Source: Hebobacterum sp964559435 (GTDB lineage: Bacteria; Armatimonadota; Hebobacteria; Hebobacterales; Hebobacteraceae). From it: a stretch of 23,165 nucleotides of DNA. The stretch spans positions 1 to 23,165 of the forward strand of contig CAZLHI010000046.1 in the NCBI GenBank assembly GCA_964559435.1. The letters are read 5' to 3'. Positions 7,799-15,283 of the stretch are shown here, one piece after another. Position 1 is the stretch's first letter. Each line of letters starts with the position of its first letter. The notes beneath the pieces are model-generated. The model had not been told where the DNA came from and did not search any database. It was given only the letters and a program-made list of their open reading frames with translations. Position numbers and translations under genes: made by a program.

Positions 7799-8253
7799 TG
7801 GCAGACTATAGGGACTCCTGGTGTTACAAGCAGCTTTCCGAAGAAGGAATAAAGCGCTTGGATGTACTGGCAAGCCGTGTGTCAACCGCGTTCGGTACGA
7901 AGGTCCAAGACTGTTTCGTGTCCGAGATCCGCGACGAGGAGGGCAAGACTTCGTATCCGAACTTCGTGTTCTTCTCTGATCGCGGGATAACAGAGTGCGC
8001 CGACCCGATGGGAAAGGACTACTTCGACATTGCGCCTCTGGAAGGCCGGGTCGTCGCTATCGATATCAAGTGCACGTCCTTCGACTTCCAGAACGCCATA
8101 GGAGACTCTCGCCTGACCGCGGAAGTCTGGCTAGGTGCCACCGGTCCAGGCGGATGGTACATCACGTTCCGCGCTGCAGGAGAGAGCTGCAAGGAACTCT
8201 CTCGGATCATCAGAGAGCGACTCATCCCTAACCTCGCAGGCGCCCAAGGGTGA
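7798..8253 (+). CDS. Unrecognised partner of the RelA/SpoT-fold protein (candidate antitoxin)
   Basis: A 151-aa soluble protein whose ATG overlaps the TAA of the upstream gene (TAATG), so the two are almost certainly translationally coupled. I recognise no family. It has an amphipathic helical start (about 10-32), a central part that looks like alternating strands (about 35-120, including PNFVFFSDRG and GWYITFR), and a final helix (about 128-146). It has no signal peptide, membrane segment or helix-turn-helix. By position, one possibility is an antitoxin neutralising the synthetase by binding; a shared enzymatic role is equally open. Base composition is close to 50% GC in places, like its partner and unlike neighbouring genes. 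Confidence 0.75.
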   Translation: MADYRDSWCYKQLSEEGIKRLDVLASRVSTAFGTKVQDCFVSEIRDEEGKTSYPNFVFFSDRGITECADPMGKDYFDIAPLEGRVVAIDIKCTSFDFQNAIGDSRLTAEVWLGATGPGGWYITFRAAGESCKELSRIIRERLIPNLAGAQG

Positions 8254-8334
8254 GCACAGGCGGCCCCTGCTAGCCGGCCATTGGTCTCCGGGCCCGCCTG
8301 CTCCCTCGCCCGCGTGCCCCTCGCCCCATCTCCC

Positions 8335-8367
8335 CAACTCTCGCGCCGGGAGGGAGCGGGTGTCAAG
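8335..8367 (+). repeat. Family A dispersed repeat
   Basis: Reads CAACTCTCGCGCCGGGAG at one end and GTGTCAAG at the other. It is identical over about 33 nt to the copy at 9163-9195, so the two enclose the methyltransferase gene as direct repeats. On the minus strand TTGACA stands 17 nt before CGAGAG. Confidence 0.8.
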
Positions 8368-8481
8368 CTACGTGAGTGCTCGGCGGTAGGGTGAATGCGC
8401 TTCGAGAGGGGGAGGGACACCCTCCCCCCTCGATTCTTCCCCCTCCCCACGGCCCAAGACATCCGCCCTACAGAAGGGCGA

Positions 8482-8507
8482 GGCAGGACGCGGAGGTCCT
8501 GCCCTAC
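8482..8507 (-). repeat. GTAG-type REP hairpin
   Basis: On the minus strand, GTAG (8507-8504) is followed immediately by a GGCAGGAC/GTCCTGCC hairpin (8503-8482) with a 6-nt loop. GTAG directly 5' of a short palindrome is the known layout of REP elements handled by RAYT proteins. A near-identical copy lies at 2908-2935. A second GTAG (minus, at 8471-8468) lies just beyond, before GGCGGATG. The TAG of the GTAG is also the stop codon of the methyltransferase gene. Confidence 0.65.
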
Positions 8508-9157
8508 GAACCTTCTGGTCTTTGGGCGGAGGCAAACAACCCGAGGGAGCTGCAGCCTCCGTACGTCTCTGCCTGTTCATCTACCGAGTCTATGAGGAAG
8601 CCGCTCAGGAGCTCGCGAATCTCAGCTTCATCCACAAGGTGGTGAACGGTCTGCTCCGGGCCATAGCAGCGAAGCGTGTTGTCCTCAAGCATGCCTTGCG
8701 GGCACTCAGTCTGAGCAATCCAGCGGATGCGTGGCGTGAACGACGCAAGCAGCAATCCTCCCGGCCGGAGCACGCGGAGCACCTCGGCTGCCGCCTGTTC
8801 CATCGCGCTTCGCGTGCCATGCTCGAGCACGTCGATCGAGAGCACTCCATCGAAGCGCTCATCCGGGAACGGTATCGAGGTCATATCGGCGCAGGCAACG
8901 TGGGCTTCCAGTCCTCCTGCACTCAGGGCCTGCTGGGTTGCCGCTACGGCTCGCGGTGAGATGTCCGTGGCGACGACGGAGAGCCCCTCCTTCGCCATGT
9001 ACACAGAATGGCGGCCCAAACCACAACCCATGTCGTAGACGCGTGTCGCGCTAGAGAGCCGCAGGCGACGGATCCATTCCCGCGTGACCCTCAGCGGTGG
9101 GCGCTGGGCCCACGCCAGCCAGGCCGCATCGGCATAGAGGTCGTCCCAACCAGCCAT
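8504..9157 (-). CDS. Class I SAM-dependent methyltransferase
   Basis: A 217-aa soluble Rossmann-fold methyltransferase of the Methyltransf_11/25 type. Motif I is VYDMGCGLGRHS (residues 40-51, SAM glycine loop). Acidic Asp65 in VVATDIS contacts the ribose, Asp91 in ACADM is the adenine-loop acid, FDGVLSIDVLEH is motif IV, and LRPGGLLLASF is the post-motif block. The acceptor cannot be deduced. The start is ATG at 9157 without a clear ribosome-binding site; a family A repeat ends only five bases upstream, so the usual leader is replaced by repeat sequence. The C-terminus ends inside a REP element that supplies the TAG stop. It is a lone gene, flanked on both sides by identical family A copies. 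Confidence 0.88.
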   Translation of the reverse strand: MAGWDDLYADAAWLAWAQRPPLRVTREWIRRLRLSSATRVYDMGCGLGRHSVYMAKEGLSVVATDISPRAVAATQQALSAGGLEAHVACADMTSIPFPDERFDGVLSIDVLEHGTRSAMEQAAAEVLRVLRPGGLLLASFTPRIRWIAQTECPQGMLEDNTLRCYGPEQTVHHLVDEAEIRELLSGFLIDSVDEQAETYGGCSSLGLFASAQRPEGS

Positions 9158-9162
9158 CGCAT

Positions 9163-9195
9163 CAACTCTCGCGCCGGGAGGGAGCGGGTGTCAAG
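9163..9195 (+). repeat. Family A dispersed repeat abutting the methyltransferase start
   Basis: Same 33-nt sequence as at 8335-8367. On the minus strand it places TTGACA upstream of the methyltransferase start codon, but no good -10 box lies at the matching distance. Confidence 0.8.
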
Positions 9196-9276
9196 GGGCG
9201 GGGCTGAGTAAGACGGAGGGGCGGGAGCGTGCCCGCTGCCGAACAGGCTCGGGCCGAAAGTGCAGTCCGGAACGAA

Positions 9277-9304
9277 CTGGCCCAGAGAAAGTTCTCTGGG
9301 CCAG
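9277..9304 (-). terminator. Perfect 13-bp inverted repeat after the glycosidase gene
   Basis: CTGGCCCAGAGAA and TTCTCTGGGCCAG are perfectly complementary with only two bases between them. It lies about 48 nt past the final stop of the glycosidase reading frame on its transcribed strand, so a terminator is the simplest reading. No long T-tract follows. Confidence 0.55.
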
Positions 9305-9351
9305 GTACCGCGCCGCTACAACTGTGCTGCTATTGCTACTGCGATGTGGGG

Positions 9352-10716
9352 TTAGGGCATCACCTCGAAGATGGCCACATCTTCGTTCACTATGGGGATG
9401 TTGGAGATGGTCGTGCCATCGAAGTTGGCCGACCAATCCACCCAAGTCCCGTCCAGATTCCACTTCGTGCACGTGCTCCCCGGGATGGTCAGGGTCGCCT
9501 CGCAGGTGAGTTCGCTCCGCTTGTCATAGATGACCAAGACCTGGCTGGTCGCCCCGCCGCCCTCGTCGCGGTAGATCAGATAGTGATAGTCGTCACCGAA
9601 GCGGCCGCTGGTGGCATCGAGGGTGACATCACCATTGACTGGTGTCGTGATGGTGTAGTCATCCAGCAGGGAGACCCACAGGGCAACCGTGTCGAAGGCC
9701 AGCTTCTTGGTGCGATACTGGTCACAGAGCCCGAGGTAGCGGATGTCCTCAGGTCCAATGACAGGCTCATCGGGGCCCAGGTCCTTGATCTCGTAGGCGT
9801 CGAAGTGGTCGATCTCGCCGAGGCTCTCGTCGGAGGCGAGGAGATAGGGAACCGCCCGCGCGAAGTAGAACCGCTACATCTCCTGAGTCCTATCCAGGGT
9901 GGAGAAGCCGCACTCATTCACCCAGATGGGTTCGCCCTCGCCATTGTCATTGACGGTCGGAACGAACCAGTCCGTATACTGGGCATCCAAGTACGTCTCC
10001 AGTGGATCCCGCTTGCCGTACCACTCCCGGTAGCAGTGGAAGGGCACGATCTCGTAAGCCTGCTCGATGGTGCCCTGGGTGCAGGCGTCGATCGCCTCCC
10101 AGTGCGGCCAGACGAGGCCGCCCAGGATGATGTCGGCATCGGTGTCTGTCGCCTTCAGGGCACTCGACCCGGTGGTCAAGAGTGTGACATAGTCGCTGAA
10201 GGTCCCGCTCCACCAGGTCTCGTCATTCCACTCGTTCCAGATCTCATAGGAGAGGATGTTCGGGTGAGTGCTCATCGCGGTGCCGAGTGCGTAGCAGAAG
10301 TTGTACCAATCCTGGTAGTCGTTGGGAGGCGAATTCCACTCGCCGTTTCCCGCCCAGGCCGGCGTATAGCAGATGTAGGGGCGGAGCTTGATGCCGTACT
10401 GGTCGGCCAGATTCACGAAGTCATGCAGCCAGGCGAAGTCATAGTTCCCCTGGCTGGGCTCATAGTCGTCCCAGCCGATAGACATGATCAGTTCATCGAC
10501 TCCGAGTTCGTTCACCAGGGCGAAGTCAGGGGCGACCTCCGTAGCCAAGTCATCGCCCTTGTCCCAGTCCTCGCGGACGCTCATGCTAACGGCCCTGGTG
10601 ATTGGCGTCGGTGGTGGTGGCTGCGGCTTGCCGGCCTCGAGCAGCGCGCTCGAGGCAAGCATCAGTAAACTGCACAGCGTAAGACAGACGACATACGTCA
10701 CAAGACTGCCTTTCAT
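9352..10716 (-). pseudogene. Secreted clan GH-A glycoside hydrolase interrupted by an in-frame amber codon
   Basis: The frame runs 455 codons from ATG at 10716 (GGAGGG six bases upstream) to TAA at 9352, with one internal TAG (9876-9874, codon 281). Before it: a signal peptide (residues 1-28), a proline-rich linker, and a (beta/alpha)8 barrel with acid/base Glu162 in IWNEWN and likely nucleophile Glu268 in VNECG. After it: RFYFARAVPYL and HFDAYEIKD, matching the last barrel helix and strand of GH39/GH42-like enzymes, then a beta-rich domain of about 100 residues ending in VAIFEVMP. The TAG sits where Gln (CAG) would fit. Stopping there would remove the last strand, probably inactivating the enzyme. 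Read-through cannot be excluded, but TAG ends other genes here. Substrate: a plant or microbial polysaccharide is a guess. Confidence 0.82.
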
Positions 10717-11018
10717 CAGTCTTCCCTCCTCGTGTGGTTGCCGTCCTTTCCCTCCTTTCCTAAGTGGCTCTTATGGGCGACAGCCTCACCTTGCATACCT
10801 TGGTAAACGTGAGCGCGTTGTCAAGCCCGCGGTGAACTCGTTTGCGCACAATAGAACACATTCGTGAGATCACCTCAAGAACGGCTCCACCGTGATTCCG
10901 GCGCACGCGAGCAGGGCGCGTGCCCGGGAAGTGGCGACAAGTCGTCCCCTGCTTTCTTGCTTCTTGTGCCGAAGCCTGTAGGCCGGCCATCCGCCGGTGG
11001 CCGTCGCCGTTCCCCGTG

Positions 11019-11060
11019 GCGCAGGACCCTTGGCCGCGTCGGGCGGCGTGTCTCCTGCCC
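11019..11060 (+). repeat. Family B hairpin repeat (divergent copy)
   Basis: GCAGGA (11021-11026) pairs with TCCTGC (11053-11058). The interior TCGGGCGGC with flanking CCGC matches the copies at 12214 and 15235. The outer arms have lost two or three pairs compared with the best copies. Confidence 0.55.
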
Positions 11061-11098
11061 AGCCGCTCGCGCCGAGGGGCCTTACTTAGCCCGATCCC

Positions 11099-11126
11099 TT
11101 GACACCGGTCCCTCGCCTGCGCGACT
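11099..11126 (-). repeat. Degenerate family A repeat
   Basis: On the plus strand TTGACACC, CCCTC and GCGCGA fall at the same spacing as in the conserved copies (17 nt between TTGACA and CGA), but the GAGAGT end is lost. It lies about 40 bp from a family B hairpin. Confidence 0.35.
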
Positions 11127-11210
11127 TCACACAGGCCTTTGTGGGACAGCGACCACGCTGCCCAGGCAACGCGACGCACCCCGCACCTCGTCCACGCGTC
11201 CCGGGCTTCA

Positions 11211-12140
11211 CTACTGGCTGAGAAGCCTCGCCTTGACGGTCTCGCCAGTGGTCTGATTGTGCAGGGAGTATGGATACGTGACGTCCCCGCTCTGGTTGAC
11301 GACGATCCGCTGCGTCCCAAGCCAGAGGGCCGCGCGGCGTCGATCCAGAGGGGCCACCTCCCACATCGAGCCGTCCTCAAGCGTTACGTGCTTGCCCATG
11401 TCCATGGTCCTCTGCACCCAGTGCTTGTACCGGGAGCCGGTCCTCAGGTAGAGGCCCGGAGGAACGGGCGATGCGATGGGCCCGCTCGGCCGAGGTGGAC
11501 GCGTATCCTGGAAGATCGGCCACGGGACGATGATGCGCTCCGGCTCGTCTTGGTCGCCGCTGCTCGGCGCGGTGAAGAGCGGCCTCCCCCTGCTGTCGAA
11601 AAGGTCGATCGTGCTCGTCCCCTGGGTGAGTGCGATCTGCCCCCGAAGGACGCCAGACTTGTCGAGCACCTGTACGCCCGACGCATCGCCATGGAGCCCG
11701 AGGATGAGCCGGTACTGGCCGCTCTGATCGAACACCATGAGCCTCGGACCCTCGGTCGGGAGGTAGAGGCCGGCCGATGCAAGGCTGTCCGCGGCGGCCA
11801 CGCCCACGACCGGGCCCACGGCCTCGTTGAGAAGGACCAAGGCCCGGGGCTGGCCCTGGCTATCATACACCGTAAGGCCGTCTGCCAGGGAGCTGGATGT
11901 CAGGCAGACCCGGACCCTGCCCTCGGCATCGTAAAGGAGCACGACAGGAGCTGCCTCGAAGCCCTCGGTGCAGCCCACGACGGCCCGCACGGCGCCCTTC
12001 GAATCGACGATCTCGAGCCGGTGGGTACGCACGACATCGCTGACCTCCGACTGCTCCTCGGCCTCGCCGAACACCGCGCCGCCAGAGCAGACCAGCAGCG
12101 CCAGCACCACACACACAGCTGCCGCACGTCGTCTCATCAT
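11211..12140 (-). CDS. Secreted protein with short 'D-x-x-G-x-x-R' repeats
   Basis: A 309-aa exported protein: signal peptide at residues 1-25 (two ATGs, at 12140 and 12137, both behind GGGGAG). Residues about 35-185 contain six or so imperfect repeats of 20-35 residues built on a hydrophobic strand, then D-x-x-G-x-x-R (for example EIVDSKGAVRAVV, LYDAEGRVRVCL, VYDSQGQPRALV, VFDQSGQYRLIL). These probably stack as beta-hairpins or a propeller-like array. Residues about 245-309 form a second unit with VTLEDGSMWEV and AALWLGTQRIVV, a pattern seen in many exported bacterial proteins of unknown function. No catalytic motif is visible. It is a single gene, separated from the upstream operon by two hairpins. 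Confidence 0.78.
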   Translation of the reverse strand: MMRRRAAAVCVVLALLVCSGGAVFGEAEEQSEVSDVVRTHRLEIVDSKGAVRAVVGCTEGFEAAPVVLLYDAEGRVRVCLTSSSLADGLTVYDSQGQPRALVLLNEAVGPVVGVAAADSLASAGLYLPTEGPRLMVFDQSGQYRLILGLHGDASGVQVLDKSGVLRGQIALTQGTSTIDLFDSRGRPLFTAPSSGDQDEPERIIVPWPIFQDTRPPRPSGPIASPVPPGLYLRTGSRYKHWVQRTMDMGKHVTLEDGSMWEVAPLDRRRAALWLGTQRIVVNQSGDVTYPYSLHNQTTGETVKARLLSQ

Positions 12141-12213
12141 CTCCCCCTGTCCCGCCGGCCCGCCACCGGCTGGTGAGCTCTGCTGCTGATGCGTTGCCAC
12201 CCACTGGTTTGCT

Positions 12214-12254
12214 GGGCAGGAGCCTTATCCGTCTCGGGCGGCTTGCCTCCTGCC
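12214..12254 (+). repeat. Family B hairpin repeat (41 nt)
   Basis: GGCAGGAG (12215-12222) pairs with CTCCTGCC (12247-12254); the interior CCTT...TCGGGCGGCTTG is shared with the copies at 15235 and 15813 (the latter inverted). Confidence 0.75.
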
Positions 12255-12267
12255 TGGCCGGAACGGC

Positions 12268-12328
12268 GGCGGGCATAAGTATGCCCGCCCCACAGCGAAG
12301 AACGGCGGGCCGAGCGTTTGCCCGGCCC
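12268..12328 (-). terminator. Tandem hairpins ending the aminotransferase/oxidoreductase operon
   Basis: Two strong hairpins lie just past the oxidoreductase stop: GGGCCG/CGGCCC with an inner GC pair set (12307-12328), and GGCGGGCATA/TATGCCCGCC with a 2-nt loop (12268-12289). They are well placed to end the upstream operon and to insulate the secreted-protein gene. T-tracts are short. Confidence 0.55.
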
Positions 12329-12353
12329 ACCTGAACTGAGCCCCCTGGTCCGT

Positions 12354-13571
12354 TCACTCTGACAGTTTCGGGTACATATGTGCGTCGAATACGACGTAAG
12401 CGCTGTTGTTGTCGAGACTCAGCCGTACGGCTTGGTTCACAGCAACGCCGATGAGGGCTTGCCGAGGAAGCGGCCGCTGACCGGCCTCCCATTCCCCGAG
12501 CTTCTTCTTCCGGTGGGCGAGAGAATCCTGCTCGGACATGCCCGCGGTTTCGAGGTGGATGCTGTGGATATCCCGCAGCCAGCGAGAGATGCTCTCGAAG
12601 CCATAGCCCACGTACTCGACCGTGCCGTCCTCCTCCCAGCTATCGTAGTGGCGGAAGAAATTCGGGTTGATCTGCTCGAAGCCGTCGTCATCGGTGAGGA
12701 GGTGCAGGTTGCGGAACTTGTGGTCGGCCCAGTACTCGCCCTTCGTGCCGCTGATCTGGAGGCCCTGGTTGGTCATGGCCGAGTTCTTCTCCGAGCACAC
12801 CCATGAGGTCTGAATCCAGAGCACCGAGCCGTCGCTCCACTCGATCACCGCCTGCACCGCGTCGTAGGCGTCACTGCCCTTGGAGGGGAGGAACTTCTTC
12901 TGCCCCCAGGCCGCCACGCGCTTCGGGGTGAGCCCGGTGATGAAGTAATAGGCGTCCGCGTAGTGCACGCCGATGTACTCGAAGGGGCTCGACTTCTCCG
13001 CCCACAGCCCGAAGAACTTCAGCGGCATGTACTTCGGCTCTTCGATCCAGGCGTGGCCGTGCAGCATCTCGCCGAGGTCGCCGCGGCGCACCCGATAGCG
13101 CGCCAGCCGCACCGCCCGGTCCATGCGCTTGTGGTAATCGGTGGCGACATAGGCCTTGCGCTTCTCGGCCGCCTCGATCACCTTGTGGGCCTCCTCCACC
13201 TTCAGGCAGAGCGGCTTCATCACGATCACGTCGTGGCCGGCCTCGATAGCTTCGAGGGTCATGTCGGTGTGGAGATGGTCCGGCGTCGCGACTACGACCA
13301 CGGCGTGCTCGCGGAGCTTGGCCATCGCCTCCCGGTACATGGCCGGCTGGTTGTCGTCGGCCGCGTACTCGCCGGGGTCGGGATAGCCGACGAACTGCCC
13401 GCCGGGGAAGAGCTCCTCGCACTGCTTGATGATGCCGGCGTTGAGCGCGGAGATGTGGAGGTCACCCACGATGCCGCGCATGCGCTCCTGGAGCAAGGTC
13501 GGGATGACGACCTCCTGGCTGATCATCCCCCCGCCGATGAGCAATACGTCGAGCCGCTTGTCCCAGCTCAT
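12354..13571 (-). CDS. Gfo/Idh/MocA family NAD(P)-dependent oxidoreductase
   Basis: A 405-aa cytoplasmic dehydrogenase of the family that oxidises or reduces sugars, inositols and related polyols. The N-terminal Rossmann domain shows VLLIGGGMIS (residues 9-18, dinucleotide loop) and VVVVATPDHLHTDM; VMKPLCL (about 117-123) is the family's E/M-K-P block with the conserved Lys; TDYHKRMD follows. The C-terminal alpha/beta substrate domain includes GVHYADAYYFITG, matching the catalytic GxHxxD region. No signal peptide. Its ATG overlaps the stop of the aminotransferase gene by four bases (ATGA), with GGAGG inside that gene, so the two are co-translated and probably act on one substrate, for instance an aminated or keto-sugar; this is inference. 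Confidence 0.92.
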   Translation of the reverse strand: MSWDKRLDVLLIGGGMISQEVVIPTLLQERMRGIVGDLHISALNAGIIKQCEELFPGGQFVGYPDPGEYAADDNQPAMYREAMAKLREHAVVVVATPDHLHTDMTLEAIEAGHDVIVMKPLCLKVEEAHKVIEAAEKRKAYVATDYHKRMDRAVRLARYRVRRGDLGEMLHGHAWIEEPKYMPLKFFGLWAEKSSPFEYIGVHYADAYYFITGLTPKRVAAWGQKKFLPSKGSDAYDAVQAVIEWSDGSVLWIQTSWVCSEKNSAMTNQGLQISGTKGEYWADHKFRNLHLLTDDDGFEQINPNFFRHYDSWEEDGTVEYVGYGFESISRWLRDIHSIHLETAGMSEQDSLAHRKKKLGEWEAGQRPLPRQALIGVAVNQAVRLSLDNNSAYVVFDAHMYPKLSE

Positions 13572-14932
13572 GACCGCGCCTCCTCGATGGCCTCCCGCAG
13601 CACCGCAAGCCCCTCGACCACCGCCTCCTTGGGTGTGATAAGGGGCGGAGCGATCTTCACCGTCGCCCCGCCGAAGCCGACCGGGTGGAACATGAGCAAT
13701 CCCTTCTCGATGCAGCGATCGACGATGCTCGACGCCAACGCCGCGTCGGGCTCGATGCCGCCAGGCTTCACCATGTGAAGGCCGGCGACCATCCCCTTGC
13801 CCATGCTCGCGCCGCAGACCTCAGCGTGCTGGTTCTGGATCTCGCGAAGGCCCGCGTGCAGCACCTTTCCGCTCGCGGCCGCCTTCTGCGGCAGGTTGTC
13901 CTTAGTAAGAACATCGAGGTTCGCCAGCGCCGCCGCCACACACACCGGGTTGCCGGTGTGGGTGCTCGTCATGCTGCCCGGCGGGTACTGGTCCATGAGA
14001 TCGGCGGTGCCGATGACGGCCGACAGCGGCAGGCCGCTCGTGATGCCCTTGCCACAACACATCACGTCAGGCACCACCCCGTAGTGCTCGAAGCCCCACA
14101 TCGTCCCGGTGCGGCCAAAGGCGGCCTGCACCTCGTCGAGGATGAGCACGATGTCGTGCTCGTCACACCAGGCGCGCATCTTCTGCGCGTACTCCTTCGG
14201 CCAGAAGGCGGCGCTGCCGCCCTGATAGGTCTCGCTGATCACGCCCGCGACGCGCTCCGGCCCGAAGCCCTTCTGCGCGAGCGTCTTCAGGAAGAAGTCG
14301 AAGCTCGTGTCCTCGCAGCGGAACCCATCGGGGAACGGCACCTGCACCATGTCCGGGTCGAGGTTGACGATCCATTCCTTGAGCGCCGGGATGCCGCCGA
14401 TCATCTGCGCGCCCATCGTGCGCCCGTGGAACGCGCCCTCGTAGCTCACGATGCCGATCTTCTTATCGCCGCCGACCGCGCGGCCGTGGGTGCGGGCGAG
14501 CTTGATGGCGGCCTCGGTGGTCTCGGCGCCGGTGGTCAGCAGGAAGACCTTGTCCAGCGGGTCAGGCGCGAGCCTCGCCAGCCGCGCCACCAGCTCGGCG
14601 CGGATCTCGCTGGGGAAGCAGTAGTTATGCAGCAGCGTCTTGTTGGCCTGCTCGCAGATCGCCTTCGCGATCTCGGGCCGGCCGTGGCCGGCGTTGGCCA
14701 CCAGGACGCCGGAACTCCAGTCGATCCAGGTGTTGCCCCAGCGGTCGTGGACCTGGAAGCCCACCGCCCGATCCCAGACGACACAGCCCTGCCCGCGCAT
14801 GGAGCGGGGCTCATGCCGGTAGAGCCCTTCGAGGATCGGGATGGATTCCGGCACCGGGATCGGTGTCTGAATTCTGCGGAACTTCGTCTCGACAGGCGGC
14901 ACCTGTCTCGGCGCAAGCGCGACATCGCTCAC
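13568..14932 (-). CDS. Class III PLP-dependent aminotransferase (GabT/ornithine-aminotransferase-like)
   Basis: A 454-aa fold-type I transaminase. Features (numbered from GTG 14932): TTGAETTEAAIK near 133-144 (phosphate binding), EGAFHGRT near 165-172, LILDEVQAAFGRTG near 263-276 with the pyridine-N Asp266, CCGKGITSGLPL with the Schiff-base Lys295, and STHTGNPVC in the active-site loop. Length is normal for the family. Amino-donor and acceptor specificity cannot be read from the sequence. Start: I choose GTG at 14932 because GGAGGAGG lies eight bases before it; a GTG six codons earlier (14950) lacks any ribosome-binding site. It leads an operon with the Gfo/Idh/MocA gene, with a 4-bp overlap. 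Confidence 0.92.
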   Translation of the reverse strand: MSDVALAPRQVPPVETKFRRIQTPIPVPESIPILEGLYRHEPRSMRGQGCVVWDRAVGFQVHDRWGNTWIDWSSGVLVANAGHGRPEIAKAICEQANKTLLHNYCFPSEIRAELVARLARLAPDPLDKVFLLTTGAETTEAAIKLARTHGRAVGGDKKIGIVSYEGAFHGRTMGAQMIGGIPALKEWIVNLDPDMVQVPFPDGFRCEDTSFDFFLKTLAQKGFGPERVAGVISETYQGGSAAFWPKEYAQKMRAWCDEHDIVLILDEVQAAFGRTGTMWGFEHYGVVPDVMCCGKGITSGLPLSAVIGTADLMDQYPPGSMTSTHTGNPVCVAAALANLDVLTKDNLPQKAAASGKVLHAGLREIQNQHAEVCGASMGKGMVAGLHMVKPGGIEPDAALASSIVDRCIEKGLLMFHPVGFGGATVKIAPPLITPKEAVVEGLAVLREAIEEARS

Positions 14933-14971
14933 GTTGCGGTCCTCCTCCACAGCGCGAATTAGCGTTCATGT

Positions 14972-15045
14972 GGGGCAGGAGTCCCTAGGCCCTCACGGGC
15001 CGGGATGGCGGTCGCCATAGGCGACCTAGCCACGTGCCTCCTGCG
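14972..15045. repeat. Long hairpin with family B arms and an inner stem
   Basis: GCAGGAG (14975-14981) pairs with CTCCTGC (15038-15044), the outer arms of family B, but the interior is about 56 nt and contains its own perfect stem, GGTCGCC/GGCGACC (15010-15026, 3-nt loop). It may be a paired-REP (BIME-like) or expanded version. It lies upstream of the aminotransferase start. Confidence 0.55.
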
Positions 15046-15234
15046 TCCTTAACTCCGACATTGCCCTGCCCGCGTGTCTCCCATCACGCCTTGGACAGCG
15101 GCCGGCCAAAGAACAACAACCCGCCCCGTGATCAGCACACAGGGCGGCCCCATCAGCCTAGCTGCCAATTCAACGGTGAGGAGAAGGTGTCCTGCCCAGA
15201 TTCCGATGCGCGGGGCGGGTGCGGCCATCCTGTT

Positions 15235-15273
15235 GGGCAGCAGCCCCGGGCGCCTCGGGCGGCTTGCTGCTGC
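15235..15273 (+). repeat. Family B hairpin repeat with compensatory stem change, flanking the RAYT relic
   Basis: GCAGCAG (15237-15243) pairs with CTGCTGC (15267-15273), where the other copies have GCAGGAG/CTCCTGC: both sides of the same base pair changed. The interior CGCCTCGGGCGGCTTG is shared with the copies at 12214 and 15813. It ends 10 bp from the RAYT reading frame. Confidence 0.7.
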
Positions 15274-15283
15274 GACATGCACC

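Larger units (their letters stand above)
10717..11210. other. Intergenic region upstream of the glycosidase
   Basis: 494 bp without a supportable gene. It contains a family B hairpin (11019-11060) and a degenerate family A copy (11099-11126). A perfect TTGACA (minus strand, 10824-10819) lies about 100 bp before the glycosidase start, but no -10 box stands at the right distance. The purine-rich leader with GGAGGG before 10716 is the glycosidase ribosome-binding site. Confidence 0.6.
14933..15283. other. Repeat-bearing intergenic region between aminotransferase and RAYT relic
   Basis: About 350 bp with no supportable gene. It holds the long hairpin at 14972-15045 and the family B copy at 15235-15273. 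Nothing recognisable lies between them. Confidence 0.65.

Noticed and set aside
9229..10668. A 479-codon open frame on the plus strand opposite the glycosidase
   Set aside because: No signal peptide or family motif. The minus strand carries the signal peptide, catalytic motifs and ribosome-binding site, even though an amber codon interrupts it.
9352..10716. Genome-wide reassignment of TAG as a sense codon
   Set aside because: The sigma factor, methyltransferase, M14 peptidase and small membrane-protein genes all end naturally at TAG, so the internal amber codon is better explained locally.
10819..10824. TTGACA as the -35 box of the glycosidase promoter
   Set aside because: The nearest -10-like sequence is about 21 nt away, outside the usual 16-18 nt, so I do not call a promoter.
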